Of a stretch of DNA of 64,000 nucleotides, positions 52,331-60,498 are shown piece by piece. The notes under the pieces were generated by a model. That model was not told where the DNA came from. It did no database searches and worked only from the letters and a program-made list of their open reading frames with translations. The DNA is from Pseudomonadota bacterium (GTDB taxonomy: Bacteria > Desulfobacterota > Desulfarculia > Desulfarculales > Desulfarculaceae). The stretch lies in the NCBI GenBank assembly GCA_018819925.1, contig JAHJPG010000130.1, positions 1 to 64,000 of the forward strand, in the 5' to 3' direction. Each line of letters begins with the position of its first letter. Position 1 is the stretch's first letter. The position numbers and the translations under genes were made by a program.

Positions 52331-52466
52331 CCGTAGCTATAAAGACCGGAGACTTTAGCCTTGGATAAGCCACTAAACACCTCAAGTTCCCTAGCCCTGG
52401 AGCCAGGGCGCTAGGCTCCGGTGGCAAGGCGGGTTTTTCATATATTTTTTGAGATTTTTTGATTAA

Positions 52467-52488
52467 TTATATATATGACTATATATAA
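52467..52488. promoter_or_regulatory. Palindrome TTATATATA-TGAC-TATATATAA
   Basis: Perfect 9-bp arms around TGAC, upstream of the enoyl-CoA hydratase. Similar in composition to the GTTATATATATAAC palindrome at 26109. May be an operator, or merely an AT-rich promoter. Confidence 0.35.
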
Positions 52489-52500
52489 CATTCGCTTTTC

Positions 52501-52558
52501 GCGGGCGGAGGCCTCTGGCCAACCAATAAAATTTTTCGGTTGGAGGCCTCTTGCCCGC
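52501..52558 (+). promoter_or_regulatory. Leader hairpin before the enoyl-CoA hydratase gene
   Basis: GCGGGC, GAGGCCTC and CAACC on the left pair with GGTTG, GAGGCCTC and GCCCGC on the right around an AT-rich loop. No U-run follows, so it is more likely an mRNA leader structure or regulatory site than a terminator. Confidence 0.4.
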
Positions 52559-52647
52559 ACTAAAACAACTTCTGCCGCGACTGGCATAACCAGCCAATGT
52601 GATTTGGCGGCACTCACCCAACACCATGCCGGAAGGAGCAGAACAAT

Positions 52648-53448
52648 ATGTCCAGGACGGTAGACAACCGTGGCTACGCCAAACTTCTCTTTGAGCAAGA
52701 AGATGCGGTGCTCAAAGTAATGATCAATATTCCTGAAAAACGCAACGCCCTGGACATGGAGATCAGGCCTGAGTTGATCGATGTGTTCCAGAAGCTCCAA
52801 GGCGACTCCTCGGTCAGGGCGGTCATCCTGGCCGGGGCCGGAGAGCATTTTAGTGGCGGCGGCGACCTGCGCTCCATGCAGGAGGTTTCCGGCCCGGTGG
52901 CCGCTTACGACCGTCTGAAAAGCGGCCAACGGCTGGTTCGCAGCATGGTTGAGCTGCCCAAGCCCATCATCGCCTCGGTGGACGGAGTAGCCGCCGGAGC
53001 GGGGGTGAGTTTGGTGTTGGCCTCGGATCTGGTGATCGCCTCGGATCGGGCAAAATTCCTCTTCTCCTTCGTCAAGGTAGGCCTGGCTCCGGACTGGGGG
53101 CAGTATTTCTTCTTGCCCCTGAGGGTGGGAATGGCCCGTTGCAAGCAATTGATGATGGAGGGTGGTTCACTCACATCCCAGGAGGCTCTGGAGGCGGGCA
53201 TGATAAACCGGATCGCCCCTGCGGCAGAACTGGAAGCGCAGACCTGGGATTGGGCCCAGAGCCTGGCCCGAGGGGCCACCAGGGCCCAAGCCAGCATCAA
53301 GGCCGCCCTCAACTGCTGGCCCATGAACCTGGCCAGCTACTTGGAGTTGGAGGCCAACATCCAGGCGGTGGTTCTGTCCAGCGACGACCACCGGGAAGGC
53401 CGAGACGCCTTTTTGGAGAAACGCAAGCCCAACTTCCAGGGCAAGTAA
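52648..53448 (+). CDS. Enoyl-CoA hydratase/isomerase family protein
   Basis: 266 residues; ATG after GGAAGGAGCAGAACAAT. NIPEKRNALDMEIRPELID, oxyanion loop HFSGGGDLRSM, VDGVAAGAGVSLVLASDLVIAS, then FVKVGLAPDWGQYFFLPLRVG: the position of the usual second catalytic Glu (PEVxLGL/G) reads Val-Gly-Leu-Ala-Pro-Asp, so it may be an isomerase or hydrolase and not a hydratase. C-terminus EKRKPNFQGK. Lies between ligase and lipoate-ligase-like genes on the same strand. Confidence 0.88.
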   Translation: MSRTVDNRGYAKLLFEQEDAVLKVMINIPEKRNALDMEIRPELIDVFQKLQGDSSVRAVILAGAGEHFSGGGDLRSMQEVSGPVAAYDRLKSGQRLVRSMVELPKPIIASVDGVAAGAGVSLVLASDLVIASDRAKFLFSFVKVGLAPDWGQYFFLPLRVGMARCKQLMMEGGSLTSQEALEAGMINRIAPAAELEAQTWDWAQSLARGATRAQASIKAALNCWPMNLASYLELEANIQAVVLSSDDHREGRDAFLEKRKPNFQGK

Positions 53449-53542
53449 GTCCGGCTCAGGTAAATGCCGCTACGGCGGAGTCCATCGAAAATTAGTGAAA
53501 TGCAGATTTGCGGGCGCTCCAAATTTATTTGCGGAGGTTGGT

Positions 53543-54649
53543 ATGAAGCAATTGCGGCTTATCAAATGTGATTATTCTTACGCCGATTTTTCCACCAGCA
53601 TTTCTCCGGCGGTTGAAAAGGGCTTGGACAGCGGCGTCGCGCCCAACACGGTTCTTCTTAATGTGTTCAGCACCGACAGCATCACCTCGGGCTACCTGGA
53701 CGATCCGGAAAAGGCCATTGACCTGGATTACTGCCGCCAGACTGGAATCGTCGTGCGCCGCCGCCAAAACACCGGGGGCGCGGTGTTCGGCCCCAAGGGC
53801 GGCGCCTTCCTTTGCTTCTACCTGAATCCCAGGGCGTTGGGGGTTCCCCTGACCAACATCAAGGACGCCTTCCGCATATCCCTGACCGCCATGGCCGAGG
53901 CCCTAAGGGAGCTTTGGGGTCTGGACGCCCGCTATCGCCCCCTTAACGACGTGGAGGTGGAGGGCCGCAAGGTGGTGCCCAGCTCGGCTCGCCTGGAAAA
54001 CGGCATACTTACCCTGCGTCTGCTGATAAACGTGGTCAACACCGACCGGGATGTGCTGCGCAAGGCCATAATAACCAACCCGGTAAAAGTCCAGGACAAG
54101 GCCATCAAGGACATCGGCCAGCGCTTCACCAGCCTGGAAGACGAGTTGGGCCGCCAGATCACCCAAGAGGACCTGGAGGAGCTTTCCCGCCTGACCATCC
54201 GCAAGATGTTTGGCGGCGAAATCACCCTGACTCCCGGAGAGTTGACCGCGCAGGAAGAAGGCTATCTCAGGGATTACCAGGCCACCTACAACTCGGAAGA
54301 TTGGTTCCACGGCAACTCCGAGCGCCTGCGCTTCAGCCAGGCCCCTGGCGATGCCCTTAAAAGCGAAGGCTGCCAAAAGGCCCTGGCCGGGCTCTTGCGG
54401 GTCACCCTGCTGCGCAAGGAAGACCAAATCCAGGACCTTATCGTTACCGGCGACTTCCACCCCTCCCCCTACCGGGTGACCCAGGACATCGAGGACGCCC
54501 TGCGGGGAAAGCCCTGCGACCTGGATGTCGTCCGCCGGGAGTTGGAGCTTATCTACGCCCGTCCTGATGTGGAGATGACCGGCATTGAAATCGAGGACTT
54601 CGCGGCCGCCTTTTCCAAGGCCTTTGGCCAGGAGGCGAACGGCCTTTAA
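53543..54649 (+). CDS. Lipoate-protein ligase A-like protein, copy 1
   Basis: ATG at 53543 after GCGGAGGTTGGT; 368 residues. BirA/LplA fold: VRRRQNTGGAVF at 71-82 (LplA consensus RRxxGGGxVxHD) and catalytic-type Lys K143 in NDVEVEGRKVVPSSARLENG. The C-terminal part (about 200-368) is longer than in typical LplA and includes an accessory-domain-like segment (GLLRVTLLRKEDQIQDLIVTGDFH). Could attach lipoate or octanoate to carrier domains, but no lipoyl acceptor is encoded here. A partner copy is at 55637. Confidence 0.75.
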   Translation: MKQLRLIKCDYSYADFSTSISPAVEKGLDSGVAPNTVLLNVFSTDSITSGYLDDPEKAIDLDYCRQTGIVVRRRQNTGGAVFGPKGGAFLCFYLNPRALGVPLTNIKDAFRISLTAMAEALRELWGLDARYRPLNDVEVEGRKVVPSSARLENGILTLRLLINVVNTDRDVLRKAIITNPVKVQDKAIKDIGQRFTSLEDELGRQITQEDLEELSRLTIRKMFGGEITLTPGELTAQEEGYLRDYQATYNSEDWFHGNSERLRFSQAPGDALKSEGCQKALAGLLRVTLLRKEDQIQDLIVTGDFHPSPYRVTQDIEDALRGKPCDLDVVRRELELIYARPDVEMTGIEIEDFAAAFSKAFGQEANGL

Positions 54650-54744
54650 GCCGTATCGGCGGCGCGGGGGCGGGAGTCTACGAGTAAACAGGAAATATCT
54701 AAATCATTCGCTTAGACATGTCTGGATATTGGAGGTTGAATCCC

Positions 54745-55140
54745 GTGAGTGACAAATATGCCAAATACATTGTGGCCGAGCCCAAAATTATCGATGTATT
54801 CGCGGCTCACGCCGAGGGCAAATACCAGATTCTAATGGACGGCGAGATGGTGCCAGGAGCCGATTTCTTCATCGCCGGCGGCATCCACAAAAAAATCCAC
54901 CAGGCCGAGCCCATAACCGTCAAGCACCATCATGACGCCAGTGAAGCCTATTTGTTCATCAGCAAAAAAGGCGACGCGGAGATAGAGATAGAGTTGGAAG
55001 ACGAAACCTACACCGCCACCACCCCTTGCTCGGTGTACATACCGGCTGGTATGAAGCACACCTACCGCTACAAAAGGATCGACGGTCCCCTTACGGTAGT
55101 GGCCATCGTACAGAGCGGGGAATACGTTCCCATCGGTTAA
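54745..55140 (+). CDS. Small single-domain cupin
   Basis: GTG at 54745 with GGAGG 9 nt upstream is preferred to the ATG at 54718; 131 residues. Cupin core: VKHHHDASEAYLFIS with a His cluster and Glu, later CSVYIPAGMKHTYRYK with the second-motif His. Metal-binding is likely; function unknown. Lies between the two lipoate-ligase-like genes and is followed by a strong terminator. Confidence 0.75.
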   Translation: MSDKYAKYIVAEPKIIDVFAAHAEGKYQILMDGEMVPGADFFIAGGIHKKIHQAEPITVKHHHDASEAYLFISKKGDAEIEIELEDETYTATTPCSVYIPAGMKHTYRYKRIDGPLTVVAIVQSGEYVPIG

Positions 55141-55155
55141 GCACTCCCCGGCCTC

Positions 55156-55196
55156 TCCGGCCCCCGCCTCTCCCCGCTGGCGGGGCCATTTTTTTG
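55156..55196 (+). terminator. Rho-independent terminator after the small cupin
   Basis: CCCCG-CTGG-CGGGG (55172-55185), with GGCCCC further upstream able to extend it, followed by ATTTTTTT at 55188-55195. Convergent with the IscU-like gene. Confidence 0.75.
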
Positions 55197-55197
55197 C

Positions 55198-55590
55198 TTA
55201 ACCAGTCCCCTTCCTACTTCCCGTTTCCCCTCTGCGTTGCCAATCGCGCACCGCACGGTGCAGGGCCAGGGTCACCAGGCGGGCGCAAGGCCATTTGTCA
55301 TCCGGAAGCCCCGCCTCCTCGCGAGCCAATGTTTCGCCGTCCAACTCCAGGGCTTCCCGGGGGGTGAGCCCCATGACCATCTCGGTGATCCATGAAGCCA
55401 TGGCCACCGCCGCCCAGCAGCCATGGGTGGTGAAGGCGGCCCGGTTTATGCGGCCCCCGGTGATTTTGAGATACAGCACCACCTGGTCACCGCAGGCCGG
55501 GCCCACCACCTCCCCCACTCCATCGGCCCCGGGGATCACCCCCTGGTTGCGGGGTGAGATGATATGCTTCTTTATCAACTCCGATAGCAT
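55198..55590 (-). CDS. IscU/NifU-type Fe-S scaffold protein
   Basis: 130 residues. The three scaffold cysteines are present in the normal context: GPACGDQV (with the following Asp), THGCWAAVAMASWITEMV and KWPCARLVTLALHRAV. Serves as an assembly platform for [2Fe-2S]/[4Fe-4S] clusters in IscU family members. No cysteine desulfurase is adjacent. In the minus-strand group with the second lipoate-ligase-like gene and an acyl-CoA dehydrogenase, suggesting Fe-S supply for lipoyl synthesis or a related pathway. Confidence 0.85.
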   Translation of the reverse strand: MLSELIKKHIISPRNQGVIPGADGVGEVVGPACGDQVVLYLKITGGRINRAAFTTHGCWAAVAMASWITEMVMGLTPREALELDGETLAREEAGLPDDKWPCARLVTLALHRAVRDWQRRGETGSRKGTG

Positions 55591-55636
55591 ATCCCCGCCC
55601 TTGGCCCACTCCGGCTCCGGCCCATCGCCGCCACGC

Positions 55637-56731
55637 CTAAAGCTGCTTCAACGCCTTGTCCAGCAACGCGGCGAAGTCGCTTAACTCGGTGCCGGGTATC
55701 TCCACCCCGGGCGCGTTGTACACCGGGTCTATCCTGGCCATGAGGGTGTCCAACTCCAGGGGCTGGCCGCGCATGGCATCTTCCAGGCGGCCCATCACCG
55801 AAAAGGGGCTGGGGTGGAAGTCCGCCAAAAGGATCAGGTCGTGGACCTTCCCCTCGTGGGCCAACAGGGCCAAGCCCATGAGCCCGGCGGGAGCCTTGTG
55901 AAAAGCCTCCACCTTGCGGGCCGCGGGATTCGCGTTTGCAAAGCGCGTGCGTTCGCTGTTGGCGTAATACCACTCGTCGGAGCTGTATTGCTCCTGATAT
56001 TCCTCCAGGTACTGCTGCTCCAGGGGGCTCAACTCGCCTTGGGAGATTTCCAAGTCAGGGCCGAAGACCTTTTGCATGGTCTTGGCGGCCAGGGCGTATA
56101 TCTCCTCGCGCTCAATGGGACGGCCCACTTCTTCTTGGAAGCAAGTGAAACGGCTACCCCCGTCCTTTTGCTTCTTGTCCTTGAATTTCTCCGGCCGGGC
56201 GATGATGGCCCCGGACATCAAGGAGCGGTCCACGGGGGGGACGTTGATAACGCTGCGCAGGGTCAGCACCCCGTTTTCCAGGCGGGCCGAGGTGGCCACC
56301 AGTTTGCGGCCATTGACCTCGACATCGTTCACGGGGCGATAGCGGGCGTCCAGGCCGAACAGTTCGCTGGCCACCTCCGCCATGCGCCCCAAAAAGTATG
56401 GAAAGGCCTCACGGATGGTTTTAAAGGGCACCCAAGGCTGGGTCAGGTCCAGATAAAGACAGCTCATCACCGAGCCCTTGTTGGCAAAAACCGCGCCACC
56501 CGGGTTTTGCCGCCGGCGCACCACTATGCCCTGTTCGCGGCAGAAATCCAGGTTCAGGGACTTTTCGGGGTCTTCCAGCACCCCGGTGGTAATGCTGTCG
56601 GCGCTGAAAAAGTTCACCACCAGGGTGCTGGAAGCCTGGCGCTCCTCCAGGCATTTTTCCAGGGCCGGCGAGAGGCTGGTGGATAACTCGGCGTAGGTGT
56701 AGTCGGTCTTGAGCAGTCTTAGTCGCCCCAT
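55637..56731 (-). CDS. Lipoate-protein ligase A-like protein, copy 2
   Basis: 364 residues; ATG after GGGAGAAACA. VRRRQNPGGAVF and K143 in NDVEVNGRKLVATSARLENG align with copy 1 at exactly the same residue numbers, and the two proteins share their full length. Copy 2 is on the opposite strand, 46 nt upstream of the IscU-like gene. The two-copy arrangement in an aromatic/acyl-CoA region is unusual; a role other than plain lipoylation is possible. Confidence 0.75.
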   Translation of the reverse strand: MGRLRLLKTDYTYAELSTSLSPALEKCLEERQASSTLVVNFFSADSITTGVLEDPEKSLNLDFCREQGIVVRRRQNPGGAVFANKGSVMSCLYLDLTQPWVPFKTIREAFPYFLGRMAEVASELFGLDARYRPVNDVEVNGRKLVATSARLENGVLTLRSVINVPPVDRSLMSGAIIARPEKFKDKKQKDGGSRFTCFQEEVGRPIEREEIYALAAKTMQKVFGPDLEISQGELSPLEQQYLEEYQEQYSSDEWYYANSERTRFANANPAARKVEAFHKAPAGLMGLALLAHEGKVHDLILLADFHPSPFSVMGRLEDAMRGQPLELDTLMARIDPVYNAPGVEIPGTELSDFAALLDKALKQL

Positions 56732-56746
56732 TGTTTCTCCCGATGT

Positions 56747-57922
56747 TCAGCTGGCGGAATCTTGCGCCTGAGCGAACTCTTGGTAGTGTTCTCGTTGTAC
56801 CACCAGGCGCATGATCTCGTTGGTCCCCACCGCGACCATGCCACCTCGTATGTCGCGGAAGTGCCGTTCGATATCATGCTTGGTAGTGTATCCGATGCCT
56901 CCCATGACCTGTAGGGCCTCGTTGGCGATCCAGTATGCGTTTTCCGCAGCGAATCCCTTGGCCATGGCCGCTATCTTGGTCACATCCTGGCCTAGGTCCA
57001 GCATACGGGCGGCCTTGGTGCGAAGCAAGCTCGCCGCCTCCAAGCGGGTGGCCATCTCGGCCACCTTGAAGCTCACGCCCTCGAAATTGCGGATGGGCCG
57101 GTGGAAGGCCTCGCGCTCCATGGTGTAGGCGGTGGCGATCTCCAGGCAGGTGCGCGCGGTGCCCAGAAGCCCGCTGGCCACCAGGATGCGCTCGCTGTTG
57201 AGCATGTCCATGAGGATGGGGAAGCCCTGACCCGGTTCGCCGATGAGGTTGGCGGCCGGTATCGCCACCTGGTCGAAGATCAGCTCGGAGACGATGCGCA
57301 GGCCCCGCCAACCCATGGTGTCGAACTCCTCCATGGCCACGATGCCCGGCGTGCCCTTTTCCACCGCAAACACGCTCATGCCCTTGGTGGGGTGCACGTC
57401 GGGGTCGGTGATGGCGAAAACCACGAAAAGGTCGGCCACCGCCCCGGAAGCCTGGAAGCGCTTCTCACCGGTTATTACCCATTGGTCACCCCGGCGCTGG
57501 GCCTTGGTCTTCATGCGGGCGGCGTCCGAGCCTCCGGTGGGCTCGGTGATGCACTCGGCGGTGAGGACGTCCGCGGTGAAGATGCCGGGCAGCCATTTTA
57601 GCTTCTGCTCTTCGCTGCCGTAATTGGCGATGATAAAGGCGCAGTGATGAGGCACGCTACGGGCGCAGGCCAGGGCATAGGATTGGGCGGCGGTTTCCTC
57701 GTTGACCAGGGCCTCATGCATCATGTTCAGCCCGCCGCCGCCGTAACGGGCCGGAAAACGGACCCCAATATATCCCTGCCTACCCATTTTCTTCAGCAAT
57801 TCAAAGGGATATTCATTGTCCCTATCCATGGCCAAGACGTGGGGGCGAGCCTCTCGCTTGAAAAACTCCCTTGCCTGGTGGGCGTAGGCCTGCTCCTGCT
57901 CCGACAAAAATATTGATACCAT
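56747..57922 (-). CDS. Acyl-CoA dehydrogenase with relocated catalytic base
   Basis: ATG at 57922 with GGAGG 9 nt away, preferred to the ATG at 57928; 391 residues. TAECITEPTGGSDAARM, ITGEKRFQASGAVADLF, QVMGGIGYTTKHDIERHFRD. At the normal catalytic place the sequence is MVAVGTNEIMR, with Val where other enzymes have Glu (TEGTSE at 47813). But LNSERILVASGLLGTA offers a Glu at the position used by isovaleryl- and long-chain acyl-CoA dehydrogenases, so it is probably active on a branched or bulky substrate. Confidence 0.88.
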   Translation of the reverse strand: MVSIFLSEQEQAYAHQAREFFKREARPHVLAMDRDNEYPFELLKKMGRQGYIGVRFPARYGGGGLNMMHEALVNEETAAQSYALACARSVPHHCAFIIANYGSEEQKLKWLPGIFTADVLTAECITEPTGGSDAARMKTKAQRRGDQWVITGEKRFQASGAVADLFVVFAITDPDVHPTKGMSVFAVEKGTPGIVAMEEFDTMGWRGLRIVSELIFDQVAIPAANLIGEPGQGFPILMDMLNSERILVASGLLGTARTCLEIATAYTMEREAFHRPIRNFEGVSFKVAEMATRLEAASLLRTKAARMLDLGQDVTKIAAMAKGFAAENAYWIANEALQVMGGIGYTTKHDIERHFRDIRGGMVAVGTNEIMRLVVQREHYQEFAQAQDSAS

Positions 57923-58031
57923 CTGCATCTTCCTCCTGCGACTCTTCTTGATGCGTTGCGCCGCGGAAAAACCCGGCGGATACCGATCCGGACCACGGCC
58001 AACAAACCGCCTCCGAATACCAAAAAGAAAC

Positions 58032-58095
58032 TTGACTTTAAATTAAATTAAATTTTAGAATAACGCAAGATATTACGAGGTACCGCATTGAGTGA
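58032..58095 (+). promoter_or_regulatory. Promoter and IclR-type operator of the second IclR gene
   Basis: TTGACT (58032-58037), 18 bp, TAGAAT (58056-58061). TAACGCAAGAT at 58061-58071 and GCATTGAGTGA at 58085-58095, 13 nt apart, copy the inverted repeat at 50968. The right arm covers the TTG start at 58088, as expected for autoregulation. Confidence 0.6.
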
Positions 58096-58876
58096 CAGAA
58101 AATTCATTAAATCGTTAGGCAAGGGCATCGCCATCATGGAGCTTCTGGGCAACTCGCCCGAGCCCCTATCCCTGACCCAGATCGCCGAGCGCATGGAGAC
58201 CAACAAGACCACGGCACAGCGGTTCCTCTACACCTTGATGGAGTTGGGCTATATCCGCATTGTGACGGGCAAGCGCTACATGCTGGGCAACAAGGTGCTC
58301 AGCATGGCCTTCCAGTTCCTGCACAGCGAGGGCGTGTTCAGCATCGCCCGGCCCTTCCTGGAGGATTTGTCCAACGATCTTGAGCGTAGCGTGAGCATGG
58401 GGGTGCTGGACGGCACAGAGGTCTTGGTGATCTTCCGCAAGGAGCGCACCCGCTTCTACCCGTTCGCGGTGTATGTGGGTTCCCGGGTGCCTGCCCATTG
58501 CTCCACCATGGGCAAGGTTCTGTTGGCCAGTTTGCCCCTGGAGCGTTCAAGGGAACTCCTTGACCAGATGAACCTGATCAAGGTCACCACCAAGACGGTT
58601 GTCAACAAAAACGAGATCCTCAAAGACCTGAAAATCACCAGGTCCAGGGGCTACGCCATTTCAGATCAAGAATTTTCCTTGGATTTGTATTCCATCGGAG
58701 TCCCTCTGCTTAATCACGAAGGTCAGGTGGTGGCCTCGGTGGCCCTTTCCCTCAACGTGCGGGACAAGGGAAACAAAAAAACTGTAGAGGAAGCCTTAGG
58801 AAAACTTTTCAAGGTGGGACAGGGGATATCCCAAGGCTTGGGATATAAAGGCTCTTATCCGGCAATTCCATCTTAG
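58088..58876 (+). CDS. IclR-family transcriptional regulator
   Basis: TTG start with GAGG upstream; 262 residues. Winged helix at 5-75 (FIKSLGKGIAIMELLGNSPEPLSLTQIAERM region, TNKTTAQRFLYTLMELGY), effector domain with VPAHCSTMGKVLLASLP and YAISDQEFSLDLYSIGVPLLNHEGQVVASVALS. PcaR/PcaU-like. Probably controls the ligase/hydratase genes at 51128-54649, the divergent acyl-CoA dehydrogenase group, and itself, given the shared operator. Confidence 0.9.
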   Translation: MSDRKFIKSLGKGIAIMELLGNSPEPLSLTQIAERMETNKTTAQRFLYTLMELGYIRIVTGKRYMLGNKVLSMAFQFLHSEGVFSIARPFLEDLSNDLERSVSMGVLDGTEVLVIFRKERTRFYPFAVYVGSRVPAHCSTMGKVLLASLPLERSRELLDQMNLIKVTTKTVVNKNEILKDLKITRSRGYAISDQEFSLDLYSIGVPLLNHEGQVVASVALSLNVRDKGNKKTVEEALGKLFKVGQGISQGLGYKGSYPAIPS

Positions 58877-59232
58877 AATATCCATCGACTGACAGCCTAA
58901 TCAGCTTTTCAAGCCCAAAAACTGGTCCCGCCCAGGGATATAAATTTTGAAGGCTGTGATTTCCGACTCTAGTTGCGCGTTTTGTAACAACTTGCTGAAC
59001 ATTCTTCACGCCCACGCACAACAGAGATGTTTGGGTCATTCCGCACCCGGGGCCGCAACCGACGTTCAAGCAGGCGCCAGTTCCTGCGGTTTTTTTCGCG
59101 CCCTAGTTGGCGTTCACCCATCCATACAAGTGTTCGGTCAAACCTTAGTTACGGGTTCCTTATAGGGGCGAAGCCGGTACCCACGCAAAGGTGAGACATG
59201 GGTTTTGTTTCAATAATCAGGAGGAATTAACC
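58877..59232. other. Upstream region of the TRAP transporter
   Basis: About 355 bp with no gene. AGTTGCGCGTTTTGTAACAACT (58969-58990) has short inverted ends AGTTG/CAACT; otherwise nothing recognisable. CAGGAGGAATTAACC ends it as ribosome binding site of the receptor gene. Confidence 0.4.
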
Positions 59233-60387
59233 ATGCGCGATCTGATTAAAAATAAAATTTTTTTAGTGGTGGGCGCAGTCATCGCCTTAGCTTTGACCGC
59301 CGCGCCGGGAGCCTGGGCGGACGCCAAGACCGGCCTGCCCAAGACCATGGTATGGAGCTGTTATGACGTGGGCGCCTCGGGCTACATGCAGGCCTCGGCC
59401 ATAGCCGACGCCTTTGGCAAGAAGTTCGGCCTTCGCATCCGTCTGTTGCCTTCCGGCACTTCCATCGGCCGTTTGATGCCCCTTACAGCCAACCGCGTGG
59501 CCTGCGGTTTCTTGGCCAACGAGGTGTACTTCGCGGCGGAAGGTCTTTATGACTTCGCCACCGTGGAATGGGGCCCCCAGGACCTCCGGGTGGTCTTGGC
59601 CCATCCCTCCACCATTGCCCTGGCCACCACCAAGGACTCGGGCGTAAAGGAGCTCAAGGACCTCAAAGGCAAGCGAGTGTCCTACATCCCCGGCGCGCCC
59701 ACTCTAAATGTGAAGATGGATGCCTTTTTGGCCTTCGCCGGCCTGAGCTGGAACGATGTAAAACGCGTGGAGTTCCCCAGCTATGGCGCCGCCTGCAAGG
59801 CTTTGATCGAGGGCAAGACCGACGCCTCGGTGGTTTCCGCCAGTTCCTCGATCATGTACGAGCTGGAAACCTCGGCCCGCGGCTTGTATTGGCCCCAGTT
59901 CCGGCCCGATGACAAGGCCGCCTGGAAGCGCATGAACAAGGTCGCCCCCTTCCTGGCGCCCTTCCAGGAGACCATCGGCGCGGGCATCTCCAAGGAAAAA
60001 CCCGCCTGGTTGCCCGAGTACCGCTACCCCATGATCACCGTCTACGCCGACAAGGACCCGCAGTGGGTTTACGACATGGCCAAGGCCATGGACGAAACCT
60101 TTGACTTGTACAAGGGCGCCCACAAGGTGATGCCCCTTTGGAGCATCAAAAAGTCCGGCATCCCTCCGGCTGACGCCCCCTTCCACAAAGGCGCCATTCG
60201 CTACCTGAAGGAAAAGGGCGTTTGGACCGCCGAGGCCGAGGCCTGGAACAACGAGCGCATAGCCCACATGAAGAAGCTCCAGGCCGCCTGGGAAAAGGCC
60301 CTGGAGGAAAAGGTGGCCAAGAAAATCAAGGAGAAGGCTTTCTCTGAATTCTGGCTCAAGATCCGCGCTGAAGCCGTGGGCGATTAA
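59233..60387 (+). CDS. TRAP transporter TAXI-family solute receptor
   Basis: ATG at 59233 after CAGGAGGAATTAACC; 384 residues. Sec signal (FLVVGAVIALALTAAPGAWA), then the TAXI receptor fold: SGYMQASAIADAFGKKFG, LPSGTSIGRLMPLTANRV, ELKDLKGKRVSYIPG. TAXI receptors bind small organic acids and deliver them to the fused membrane protein that follows. The hairpin at 60396-60440 separates receptor from permease. Confidence 0.88.
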   Translation: MRDLIKNKIFLVVGAVIALALTAAPGAWADAKTGLPKTMVWSCYDVGASGYMQASAIADAFGKKFGLRIRLLPSGTSIGRLMPLTANRVACGFLANEVYFAAEGLYDFATVEWGPQDLRVVLAHPSTIALATTKDSGVKELKDLKGKRVSYIPGAPTLNVKMDAFLAFAGLSWNDVKRVEFPSYGAACKALIEGKTDASVVSASSSIMYELETSARGLYWPQFRPDDKAAWKRMNKVAPFLAPFQETIGAGISKEKPAWLPEYRYPMITVYADKDPQWVYDMAKAMDETFDLYKGAHKVMPLWSIKKSGIPPADAPFHKGAIRYLKEKGVWTAEAEAWNNERIAHMKKLQAAWEKALEEKVAKKIKEKAFSEFWLKIRAEAVGD

Positions 60388-60395
60388 GCAATAAG

Positions 60396-60440
60396 AGAAG
60401 GTTGGCCGGCGTCCTTGGTGGCGCCGGCCAACCTTCTTTT
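60396..60440 (+). terminator. Hairpin between TRAP receptor and permease
   Basis: AGAAGGTTGGCCGGCG pairs perfectly over 16 bp with CGCCGGCCAACCTTCT across a 10-nt loop, followed by TTT. Probably a partial terminator giving more receptor than permease. Confidence 0.7.
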
Positions 60441-60498
60441 CGCGCCACCCGTGATGAACAAAGTCAAACAAGGGCACGCGCCAATAAGGTAAAAAAAC

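Larger units (their letters stand above)
52331..52647. other. Gap with palindromes between ligase and enoyl-CoA hydratase
   Basis: Contains GCCCTGGAGCCAGGGC (52394-52409), possibly part of a ligase terminator with Ts at 52433-52437, then the AT palindrome at 52467-52488, and a long hairpin at 52501-52558. No gene seen. Confidence 0.5.
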
